From: Atrichornis clamosus | Lineage: Eukaryota > Chordata > Aves > Passeriformes > Menuridae | Assembly (NCBI GenBank): GCA_013400975.1 | Contig: WBMZ01002999.1 | Location: 25,760 to 89,759, forward strand | Length of the DNA: 64,000 bases | Direction of reading: 5' to 3' | Shown: positions 1 through 12,300 of the stretch, one piece after another | How positions within the stretch are numbered: position 1 is the first letter of the stretch | Layout: every line of letters starts with the position of its first letter | Program-made: the position numbers and the translations under genes | Notes under the pieces: model-generated | Seen by the model: only the letters and a program-made list of their open reading frames with translations | What the model was told of the DNA's origin: nothing | Database searches by the model: none

Positions 1-167
1 TTACACATGGAAAAGTTCTCTGTGCCATACCATGAACGTCAACTGAGCTTCTACAAACTTTCAAGTTTAATAATGACCATTTGTTTTGATTTACTTAACC
101 TGTATTAATCCTTACTTCTGTATGACTGTACCATTACTATAAACATAAAATTAGAGAAATATTTTAC
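1..167 (-). other. EML1 intron 11, 5' part
   Basis: AT-rich sequence after the exon 11 donor, running out of the window. Nothing else is recognised. Confidence 0.85.
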
Positions 168-302
168 CTCAAATAATCCTTGCTTTTTAATAAGGGAATT
201 CCCTTCTAGTGTCCAAAAATAAAGGTGTGATTTTCCACAAGTAACTATTATGTTTGTATCAGTAGGGTGAAAATCTGCAGCAAATACAGCCTCATTAGAG
301 CA
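168..302 (-). CDS. EML1: EML1 exon 11 (WD repeat, last exon in window)
   Basis: This 135-nt exon encodes residues 369-413, starting [20 protein letters not shown] and continuing with [14 protein letters not shown] and a final KKQGLFE. It is in phase 0 at both ends, with acceptor CCTTCCAAG and donor GTAAAA. The next exon would be expected to begin near KQEKPKF, which is beyond the left edge. Confidence 0.95.
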
Positions 303-3300
303 CTTGGAAGGAAAAAGAAAAACATTGTATCAAAATCTAAAATTCAAAGGAAAGAAAACAATATTATATGGTTCTCTAGTTAGATAAGTGATACTTCTGA
401 TACAAGAAAAATTCTGAGTTATTAATTTACTACCACAGTCTGGAATACTTTTGAAGTCAAAAGATTTTATGTCTTTATAAATGAATATCAAAACATAACC
501 TTCAAAACCATGTCAGATAATGAGAACATCTACACAAAAGACTAGCATAAGATTTTTTTTCTGCACATGCTCCTATCATTGCTGTCTAGAATTTTCTAAT
601 CAATTCTAGAATGACAATAGCAAAATTCAAAAAAATTCAAAACTTTTGGGATAATCTCAACAGCAAGAAAATATTGCCTTCCTTCATGTTCTTTGCCTTT
701 TATAAAGTGAACGTGTTAAAAAGGCACAAGAAGATAAATACAGAAAGACATTTTATGACAAGAAACCAGATCTACATACAAGCAAGTAGTACAAAATATC
801 TTATTGCAACACCTTGACATCTGCCAGCTTTTCTTCTTTCTGCCAGTCCCACACTGAAAGCACATGGTCATTTGAGTCATCCACAGAGCACAGGCTACTT
901 CCTCCATTCTGAGGGAAAACATGGGAAATATTAATGCATCACCCAATCAACACAAGGAACATACAGATATGCATTATGCACCTATTTCCCTCCAGGGAGG
1001 TATTCACAGAGCATTTGCTTGCTATTCCTTTTTCTTCATCCTTCAAAGGTGATGTTGAATTGCATTAGCTTTCACCTTTGCATTCTTAACTAGTTCTCCC
1101 AATTCACTTCTCTATTTCCTACTTGCTATAAATATAGTCTTTGATGGATTTCAAGTGTTTGTAGAAACTTTAACTGAAGTACATTTTGCCCAGGGAATAC
1201 ACCATTTAGTCCTCTCCTATGTAAAGGCGCTGTTGGGACAACCAGACACCACCACATGCACTGCTTACAGATCCTGCTGTACATGGAGGGCTTCGAGACT
1301 CGCGCCTGTCAGGCCACAGACTCAAGTTTCTATATGGGACCTCAGTGCTGTCTATATCAGCATATATATATATATTTTTTACCTCTCTGATTAGAGTTCA
1401 AAGGATGGTGCCAAGAGGCTAACAACAGGATTTACATTATTTTATCCATATGCCTTTGCTGCTTTCAAGTAAAAGATTTTTTCTTATCCTATGGGAGCTT
1501 CCATTTTTTAAAAGTCTTTCATCAATCATTTTAGACACAATGAGAGGGTTAAAAGATGCAGTATTATTTCTTATGTAGGGAGAAACAGAATAGGGTAATT
1601 CAAGAAGAGTATGGACACTGAAATTTCAAGCACAGAAGTGTTTTTGCAACTGCTCATCCCTGAAGAAATTAATTGTAGTTTATTTTATGCATGAGGTAGA
1701 TCTCCAGGACTGCTGAGATACTGTTAATTTTAATAGTAACCTAAACAGCTGGAAACAATTGGGCGGTAAGCTTTCCTCCTCTAAGGAGGAACCTGAGAAG
1801 AAACAGCTTAGAAGTTTATTTTGGTCACCTACATTTGAAAAATTTCAAAGACCTTTCTGGTAAACAGTCTTAGTATGACTATTCATTTACTTTACTTACA
1901 GATTTAGAAAAAGCAATGCAAGTGACAGCTCGGTCAAAAAACCCCATTCCGATGACATGCAGTGTATTCAGAGTCACAGAATCCCAGACACGCACATGTG
2001 GTGGCAATTGCTATAAAATAGACACAGAAAAAATCAGCTGAAACGATGGCAAAACTCCACCAGGGTTTTTAAAAATGAGAATACATCTGCAAAAAAAATT
2101 ATCACAATTGGAGGTGTGAAAATTATCAGAACTCCTCTAGAGTCACCTATGTAAGCACAGATAGACTACAAACGATTTGCTGATTACTGTCTGGGACTGA
2201 CTGTCCAGAGTGCACAGCACATCAGATCTCACTGGTCTCAGTTTTTACAGTCAAGTTCATGGCCACTGAGATATTCATCATGAAGTGAAAATTGTCGATG
2301 ACTTTATGACATGCGACTTACTGGTAGACCCAGGAACAGTTTACACTGTACCGAGGTAACTCTGGAAAATGTAAAACAACAATCGTGAAAAACTTAGGAA
2401 TTTCTAAAATGCTATTCATTTCAACATAATAAAAATGGCCGGGAAAAAGAACTTTATCTTCAAACCCTCCTTTACAACCGTGACCAGAACGAGATTGCTT
2501 TTTGCAAATAAAATTGCAGGTATGCATGCTGGCCCCAGACCAGCTCCGGGGAGAGCTCCGTGCTCCCCCCTGCCTCCATCCCGGCCCCCGCCCTTGGCTC
2601 CGAGCGCCCCGCGATGCCCCCCACAGCCACCAGGGGGCAGCCCCGGGAAGCACTTGCTGGTGCAGCCTCTCTTGCTCCTAAGTAGTGAAGTTGTCCTTTA
2701 ACATAAAAATAGATATTAAAAAAAAAAAAAAAAAATCAAGGCCACAACAGTATCTCAGTTCTATAAATGGCTTTTATATAAGTTTACTTATATGCCACAT
2801 TCCTCTCAAGCATGGAAATCAAAGCTTTAGATTTTATTTCATAAATAAAAGGGTTAATAATTTTATTTGTGAAGCTAAAAAAATAAATGCCAGAGATCTT
2901 CAAGACACAATAAAAAATAATAGTTTATGTTACTCAGCTAAGTTATCTTTACATAAAACTTAAATTGCTTAACTGGGATTTCATTTTCCTCATTGTCCTG
3001 GTTTTGATTGGGATAGAGTTAATTTCAGAGCTGTGTTTTAGATTCAGTATGAGAACAATGTGGATAGCACAGATGTTTTGGCTGTTGCTGAGCAGTGCTT
3101 ACCCTAAATCAAGGACTTTTCAGTTTCCCATGCTCTGACAGCAAGGAGTAGNCCATGCTCTGAAGGCGTAGCACAAGAAGCCAGGAGAGAGCACAGGCAG
3201 GACAGCTGATCTGAACTGGCCAAAGGGGTGTTCCACACCATAGAGCATCATGCCCAGTATAGAAACTGGGGGAGTTGGCTGGGAGGGGCCAGCCACTGCT

Positions 3301-6300
3301 GGGGGATGAGCTGGGCATCGGTCAGTGGGTGATGAGCAATTGTGTTGGGCATCACTTATTTTCTTGGGTCTTATTTCTCTCTTTTTGTTGCCTTTACTGT
3401 TATTATAAATAAATTACAATTTAATAACAACAATAACAACAACTGTTCTTATTTCAAGCCACAGGGTTTGCCCTTTTTCCAGTCCTCCTCCCCATCCCAC
3501 TGCAGGGTGAGGTGGGGTGGATGAATGGCTATGTGGTACTTACTTGCTGACTGGTGTTAAATCACAACACTTAAAGTAGTTAGCATATTGATAATCCGGT
3601 TTTTATCACAAAATTCTCCTTTGGCATCTGCCAAAAATTTTGCAATAGTTTGGTTGTGACAACAGCTGCATAATCTTCTCAGTAACACTTTCCTCATGTT
3701 TTTACTGCCCCTACTTGTTTCCATCCTTTCTCACTTAGCTCTTTGGAGCAATGTTCATCTGACGCTGTTCAAATAAAGCCTTAGTCTTACAGCTAAGCTT
3801 CTGATAATACAGGCAATAATAGAGAGAAAAATATTCTTGCCTAGATAATGGCAAGACTAAAAGTTTATTTTTTTTCAGCAGACTTAAGAATGGCAAAGCC
3901 ATTCTTATTTGTAGTTTGGTTTTGGTAGCTGTGATCAGAAATGAAGTTGTGTACTGTACAATTTAATCTCCTCCTTTTCCCCACTTCCATCTGCCCTCTC
4001 AAGTCTCCTTAGCAGCCTTATCCCTTCATGCCTCTCAGAGACCAGCTCCAAATTTACCTTCTGTCTAAGTCATGGAACCAGAAACCATTGACCAATCTTG
4101 CTAATGGAACTGGGTAACTGTGATAGAGTGAAATAGGCACTCTCCAGTTTTGCTGACTTTTAGTCCAAAAATGTAAGACCAATTTAACTGCAACACGTAA
4201 AGAAAATAGCATGTATCTTCTTAATAACATATTCTTACGAAGTAGCAACAACTATACATTAGCAAAGCGGTCACTTACTTTCCCATCCTTGGATGTTCCT
4301 GCAACTTGACCTGTTGCTATAGTTATCCTATCAGGATGAACAGCCAGGCTAAAAAAGAAAAGAAAAAGAGGCCAAACTAAAGATATTTAAGTCATTTATT
4401 TATTCACACTGTTACATGAACTTGTAATAAACAGTCCTATTTTAGGACACATATGAAACACACAGCACATGTGTAAACTTTAAAAAAAATATGAAAACAG
4501 AACTGACAAAAGAAATGTCATGCCCTTGTATTCAAAAACTCTGTTGCCCGATGAACAAAGCAGTAATTTACTCAAGTCCTAATATCTCAAAGAATGTGTC
4601 AAACAAATCCCAGTCTCACTCGTGTGGAATTCACCTCAGCTAGATTTAAAGGAGCACAGTGCATAAGAAGGTTTTAGTTCAAGCTAGTTATTTAACTTCA
4701 GCTATCTCTAATCAGAGGCTGCAGAGATCTAGTCAGTCCCATCAGTGCTGTCTAGTGACAGTCCTCCAGAGCAAACAGATGTATCCACTCAAACAATGTT
4801 TTTCAGACTGTATGACCAGATATTCAGTCACTTTTTAGGGGGATATCAACTTCCTCTAATGCTTTTCAATAGGTAAAAGAAGTCCTTTAGTAAGAAAGGA
4901 TACAGAAATTAGGAATTTTGATTCTAAAATTAACACTGAAGTTTTAAAAACTGTGATCAATGTTAACGAATGTCTCTAAGAAAAAGCAACCTAAAATTTG
5001 TTAAAAAGTTTATTTTTGTCCTAAAATCCTCTGATATCTTTTTTCACTGCAGCTGCTTTGCATGCAGTTCTAGAGGCCAAGTATTCTACAAAGTTAACTG
5101 CAGCAATAATTCATTCAGCTTTAAAATCCAGAAAGGTATCCTCTTTCCTATAAACCTGAAAGCTTTGAAATATCTAAAGAGACAGAAAATTTGAAAGAAA
5201 TAAATGAGATGGAACAGGTTCAAGGTAAAAATCTCCTTGTAAAACAACCAGATTATACAAATAATTCAATTTATGAAATATGCTCACAATTCAAGCAGAT
5301 CTGGTTATCAGGCCTATTTTTGGCTTTGAGGGACAACAGGTGTTTCATAGTATCTAATCTAAAGAAGGGATGTCAAACTCAGTTCATACATTATGGGCCA
5401 CCAGATAATCCAGGTGCTCTTTCTCAGCCTCACCCTGCAAGCAGACTGATACCATCAAGATAAACCATATGTTTACTTAGATTTCAATTTAACAATCCTG
5501 ATATTTGCTGATAACTAGTATCCTCTGAGCTTCAACACATTTAAATCGCTTTGAAGCCCAAGCTGGTGTTTGTGCATGGCAGCAGACAAATCAGATCTAG
5601 TTTGCAGGCTATCTGCCATGGTGTCAGCATGCCTGAAGACTATCAGGAAGACCATAGGTGAGATTAAAACTGTTTTGTTGGTTAGGTTGAACCTAAATGG
5701 CCTGTACTGGGCACCCAGGCACTAGTGAAGGGCAATAATTCAATCATACTTAAAAAGGGGAAAGAGAAGATTCTAAAGAAGTTATCTGCATTACTTTTCT
5801 TTTAGGATGATTGAACACTGAGTGGATCTCTCCCAAATACTGTTTTATGAAGGAAAAAAGGAATGGTTATTGGGTGACTTACCACTTCACATCATCATTA
5901 TGACCAGTGTAATGTCTTTGAAGTTGCTCTTCAACATTGAACAGCACAACTACAGATGCAATGAAATACACGGTTTCGCCCGTCGGCAGGAGATAGAGAT
6001 TGCTGCGACAGTCCCGACCCCTATATCCATAGCTAGAGTGTTGGTCAAGCTGCAATAACATTATCTACCAATGAACAATGTTAAAAACAAGAAAAAAACA
6101 AGATGGATTCTACGCCCTGGTAGTCTGCATCTCTTGGCTTGAGCACAGCTGCATTACTTGACAACCTTCAGAACTCTTTCCCTTACTACAATAGAGAGTT
6201 GAAGCACTTTGTAGACTTTAAAACCTACATATCCTACAGAAAATCCATAGTAAAGAATGAAGGAATTTGCAGACATACTATTCCTCTAGCATCCTCTAGA

Positions 6301-9300
6301 ATTTGCTAAACACCAGACTAAGGCAACACGAATTTTGTCCCAGGTGTATTTACTATTTAAACTGCTTGACTAATTAAAATAAAAAATTAGACTTGAAAGA
6401 AACACTAATAAGTCATTCAGCACATCTCCCTACATTACATGAGGATTGATTGCATTATCCTGTGTGCAGGTTGATTGATTTCATTAATGTGGACATGACC
6501 AGCCAGATGGATACGAACCATAAAAGGGTTACATCATCCATTCCAATTTATTTTTGTAGTATTTAAAAGGCAGTGGCCCAGATTCTGATGCTAGTCATAT
6601 CAACATGAATCTAAAATTAATTCAATGAAATGACTGGAATAATAATCTCATTTAGACTGAATGTTAATTCAGCCAAATTTTATAGTTCTTCTGAAGAGTC
6701 ATTAGGGACTACAACTATGTTGGCTTTCTTTTGTTTATGGGAACAGAAAGAAACAATATTAGCAGAATCTTGGCAAAAGAGAAGTGCATGCTAATGCAGT
6801 CAATATGGAGAAACTGGCTGTGAAAAATATATGGAAAGATAATGAAACTCCAATTACATGATCTAAAAAAGATACTTGTGTACTGTTCTGTATGGTCAAT
6901 GATAAGCCACTCAAACTAAAACAGGCATGTTAATGTTGTTGAAGCAAAAAGGTCAATAGTTATCCTATTTAAATTCCTGTTTTAGAAGAAACAGCTTGCT
7001 GATTTTTTCTTATAAATGCAATAGAACTAGTGCTGCATACCAAATCATCAAAGGGTGAATTCAGAAATAGTGCTTTTAGTCTCATAAATGGAAATATTTC
7101 AGGTAAAGTTCCTTCAAGTTTGAGATATTAAAATTTGAAGACATTGAAACAATAAATATCTTAAATTACAAAGAATTTACTAACAATTATGAATTTGTCT
7201 GTGAAGATTGCTATTACTACTCCAGATTGCTAGACAATGCTTTATTTGTTTAAGTTTATTTTTCTCTCTAAGGCTAGATACAATTACCAATTGAAGCCAA
7301 CATCGTATTTCCCTAGTTCAACACCATATAATCAAATTTATAGTGAACCAGCAGCTGAAGTTAGCATAAAGAATTGGACTTCTAAAAAAAGTGAAGTAAG
7401 AACATTACACAGACATTCATAAGGAACAAATCTCAGTGCACAAAAATAGCTATTAAATAGGAAAGATTATATTCTTTAGGGAAAATCTCCTTTCTTTACT
7501 ATTCTTCCTGTGGGGAACAATGCTGCATTCAACCCTTCACATGACTGCTGTTGTCAAACACTCAATTTCTTTTTATCAGCCTTTTTTCTCAGATGCAAAC
7601 TCCTGGGGTTGATCCCTCCTTCTCCTCACTGTTTCCCACACTCGGATTTGGTGGCTTCAACTTGGATTTGGTGAGCTGGCACTTCAGGGAATGTTACCTT
7701 GACCTTTTCTTTTCATTTGGCCTGCAGTTTTTGTTTCAAACCCCCTGCTTGCCAAGGGAGTTGCTCTCAAATGGATCTGGGCAGGCCACTGCTCCCGTCC
7801 TGATGATTCTAGTGCTGATTTCTCACTCGGATTTTCCACTTTTGCTCCAGACTCCCCTCACACGTCATCACTCAGCATTTCTGTTTCTTCATGTTCAAAT
7901 ATATACAATAATATATCAAAGGTGTGAACCTTTTTCAGCTTACCCAGATAGCTTCTAACATGACTGTAATATCCCCTTTATGGTTCTGGTATGCCTTGAA
8001 ATCTATACACATTGGATTTTCTTCCTTCTGTTTCTCATCATAGTCTGCTTCCCTTTCCATTTCTCCAGGCCACCTCCAATATCTTGTTTCCCTATCCCCA
8101 TTCTTACATTATAGAGCATTTCTGTCTGTGCTCCCACAGCCAGGCTCATTTGTCTGCTACAAAGACGCTTCCTCCTACTCCTGTTACCCTCCAATCAAAC
8201 AGTGCAACTTCTCCAACTCAACTGGAATGAATGCCTGCAATATTGCTTGGACTTCTGCTGTCTTCATCTTTCTTCTTAAATTATCTTATGCTCTTGCTCA
8301 CAGCTTTTCTTTTCATTGTTATAGTTTGTAAACTGGGCATTATTTTCTCCCTCTTTTTTCTTATTTTTAAAAAATCTTTTATATATCTAGTCATTGCTGT
8401 AACCTTTAAGTATGGATATCATGATTGGGTTTAAGAGCAAAAAAATTAGAAACTGAAGAAGTTAGCACAGTATTTTTGGAAAATATTACCTCCTCCTCAA
8501 TAACCATTTAGAATAACCATTTAGGGTTAGATAGATAATTTTATTAATTGCTACCTCTTCTATTCATAGACAACCTTAATAGATAGGATTCTGCTGGGTA
8601 TACGGACACACACCTGGAAGGACATATGAATATTCAAACTAAAAATAATAGTCCATCTGGCAAATATTCAGTCATTTAACTAAGCTTAAGTGAGAAACTA
8701 ATGAGACTGAAATCATGACCTACTCTAATTATAATTTCTTATAAAGGTCTGAAATATTGATGTCAAGTTCCATCTACATGCTGCTAATGACAATCTGCTT
8801 TGTTTCATGAGTGGGTGTTTTGTTTTTTCAGCAAGCTTTCTAACATCTTCTCCTGTATCATCCTTAGGCCTCCAGAGCAAGGAGCTCCTTGCAACTGCAA
8901 AAACACATTGTTCAATTCTGTTGTGATAAATGGTGAGAAACTGTACAACAATTAGATGGTAAAATGCTGCAAGCAGCATTTATCACTCTAATCTCACCTG
9001 TTTTATTAGTTTTGTGGATTTTTTGTCTTTTTAACTCATCTTCAGTGATTTGTGCAAGCATTATCTTAGCAGTTCCAGAAGCATGGGATAGAACCTACAG
9101 GCTCAGCTGCAATAGGAATAATAAGAATAGTTACTAAATCTGTCATTAATCTCTTGTGAATACAAAGGGACTTTTGGAAACCCTCTGAACATTCTGAAAC
9201 CACATGCAGTTCTATTTATACAACTTTGAAAAAGATTATATGCAGTCTGTCTGCTTTTTTATGAAGACAAATCAACTTCCTATTTTCACTGTTTGGGACC

Positions 9301-12300
9301 AAGAAAGGTCTTTTTCTTAAAATAGAAAACCGTATGAAAACATCATCTCTCTAAAGATAATGGATATTACAAATAGACTCAGATCTTGTTGTATTTCTAT
9401 TTTATCTTGAATAATCTATTAGATGTAATAGGATTATACAAAAGTGTAATGTAATTTTTTTCCAATAAAGAATATATTTCATCATTATACTTAAAAGTGA
9501 AATATGAAAACTATTGTACATAATGAAACACTGATTTATTTCAAGTTAGATTTCTGCAATTATGTCCAGTCATAGAAGTCAGTGGAAGATTCTCATTGTT
9601 TGGTATTTATGGTGTTTAAACACCCCTTAAGATATAAATTATTATTTTATATATGATATTTTATGAATTTTATTGCTAAGCACATATCAGTTGCACGGCA
9701 CTACTCAGTTCAGAGTTTATTCAAGTACTGAAGTTGAATGTACCATTCTCCTAAAGACAATGGTGTACATTTTATAAAACAGTTTAAAATGATAAATTAC
9801 TGCTGAGAATCAGAAAAAAACCTGAGCTTGTCTTATGCATACTATAATGAATAATCACAGCTCACTACAGTCTCATGATATGCCTAGTTTAATCCCTGGC
9901 TAATTAGCATGCTTTAGACTTAACCTTCAGGCAACATTTAAGCAAAATCTTTCTTAAGCTGCTGCCCTGTACTTCACAAGCTGAAGAACAGCAGCTTCAA
10001 GAAATTAACACCTATTTTCAGTGGAATGTCATGTCACCAATTTAATGAACCCTATGACCTTAATCCTGCTATACTTTAGCTTGAAAAGTTATTTAACCGA
10101 AATCATTAAGGAATGATTGATTTCCAGTAGTCCTCCAGCACAGAAAGGATACACCCATTCCAGTTTAAGCCTCTTGGCTGGTAGTTCTACTTTTGCTTCC
10201 AAATTGTAAGATTCCACTTGCTCTTTGGGCATGTACATGGTAACAGGACGTCCACGAAGAAACATTTTTACGTATCCTTCCTCTACAAAAGGTCAGAAAT
10301 GTTTAATGTTACACAAAAAAACCATCAGAAAAGAATTCCAGTGCTTGTCCATCCCTTCCCACATAACAGTTTGGTGTATTACAATTACGGAATGACATGC
10401 AGTCTCAAACTTACAAATTTAGTAGGTTTTTTTCCTAAATGATAATCGCTAAGCAGAATTTTTATAAAACATACAAAGTCCTTTTTTCCTCTAAATATTC
10501 TGAGTAGCAGAATTAGAACTAAACAATGTCATGAAGAACTACAAAACCAAAAGGTCTGAAATTGAAACTTCTTTTCTTTTGAAAATGATACAATATTATG
10601 GTTTTTAAATACTAAAAATGGAGGGGAATACATCAAAGATTACAATTAACGCAGAAATGCCACTTAAAATTAATTTTATTTTTAAATCAATGTTTACAGT
10701 TGAGCATCAGCATCTAAATTATTTTCCAACACTCAGTCGCATTCTTTGCATCCCAGTGTAAAGATATGCTTTACACTTGATACAGTGTTAGAGATACATT
10801 CAAAATAAGGAACACAAACAATTAGTAAGACGAATCATGCTGATGTACATGCAGAAAAGATTTGTGCTTTAAGAATTACTAAACATTGAAAAAGGAATGA
10901 CAACATTGACAGCACATTAAAAGGAAGGAAAATGACATACAGGAGAGAAGCTACAAAAACTCAATTGGCTGACAGAAGTAAACATTTCTAGAAGAAAATA
11001 CTAAAAGTAATGTGTTGAACTGGTAAGAAATATTTTTGGGGGAGAGAAGCAGGGATTAATAACAGATCTGGAAGTACTGACTTGGGGACTTCATGGGGCT
11101 TATAAAACTAGGAGATCTGGGAAATGCCATGAAGTTCTGACTAGGACTTTTGGGAAGTGGCAAGGCCAAAGTGGGTGTCCTGTGAACTTCTGATGAAGTT
11201 TGTCCAGATTCAGAACGTGCTGGCTCTTGCTGCTCCATCGGCAGATCAAGGGGTTCAGCCTTGTTCTCATGCGAATCAAGCAGTTTTGGAGTCAGTGACA
11301 TCTGTAGAGTTACTAGACAGAATAATCGTGGGCACAGAGGAAATGGAAGGGCAAAAGTAACAAAAATCATGTAAATGAAAAAAAAATTAAACAATTTAGG
11401 ACTGTTAAAATTATGCTATGAATTGTTAAGTATCATTACAAATATACCTTTTTTTTAAAAAATTTGAAAACTAAGGTTTTATTTTAATTGGAAATATGCA
11501 TATGCTACAAATCCTGACTAAATTAATTAAAATTATTGATCGAACAAATAAACATCATAGCTATGCTGTATTACCTAAATAGATGTGTATTTTGCCTTTA
11601 GACTAAATCATATGGGAAAGAGATCTACCTGATCTGTCACAGTAAAGTTACAGCTAGGTCTCTCTAGCTTCATATACAGAATTGATATGTAAAATGAAAG
11701 CAACAGAAAACTTAATGCTAAAAAGAAGTGATAATAATGATGAAATAATGGTGACAGAGATAGGTTGGAACTTCAAGATGCCTATTAAAATGATAGAATA
11801 TTGGAATTGTTTTTTAAAATCTACTCCAATAGATCTGTATTGGAAAATAAAATAGAGTGTAGAGCATTAAATAGCAAAGCATTACAGCACTATTTGTATG
11901 CGCATGCAGCATCTATTTAATGAGCTTCAAACACGTGCCAATACTGCTGATGCTGGTGCATTGGAAGTCAACAGATTTTCAGCAGTGACAACTTCTGGGT
12001 GTACTTATGAAAGCTGTGAACCAAAGTTTTATTCACTGAGCTGCTTTTCTCACCTGAAGCTTACAGAACTCATAAAACTTTCATTTAGCCATCTACAGTG
12101 GAAGCATTTGACCTAGTCACTCAAGACTAGGAAACAGCATGTATATACTAGAAAGTACAGTAAACTATACCAAGTACATTACACCAAGTATACAAATTAT
12201 GCCTTCAAAATGTGTACATGTTTCTCCTAACTACAGAGGAACTTAGGCTGATTTGATCAGGCATAAGAGTAACACTGTGTATTTATTTCTAACTTTTGGT

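Larger units (their letters stand above)
2011..4278 (-). other. EML1 intron 8
   Basis: 2.3 kb holding the GC-rich block with the CTCF-like motif, the 18-A run and the solo LTR. The rest is plain intron. Confidence 0.85.

Noticed and set aside
2435..2701. Pro/Arg-rich open frame in the GC-rich block as a coding exon
   Set aside because: The composition follows from the GC content, it is on the strand opposite to EML1, and no protein family was recognised.
5366..5450. DNA-transposon end
   Set aside because: TGTCAAACTCA followed by GGGCCAC is suggestive of a hAT-type repeat, but no inverted terminal repeats or target duplication were found.
7551..7958. 135-codon plus-strand open frame
   Set aside because: It lies in a pyrimidine-rich intron stretch with Phe/Leu/Ser-rich translation, has no domain resemblance and no splice context.
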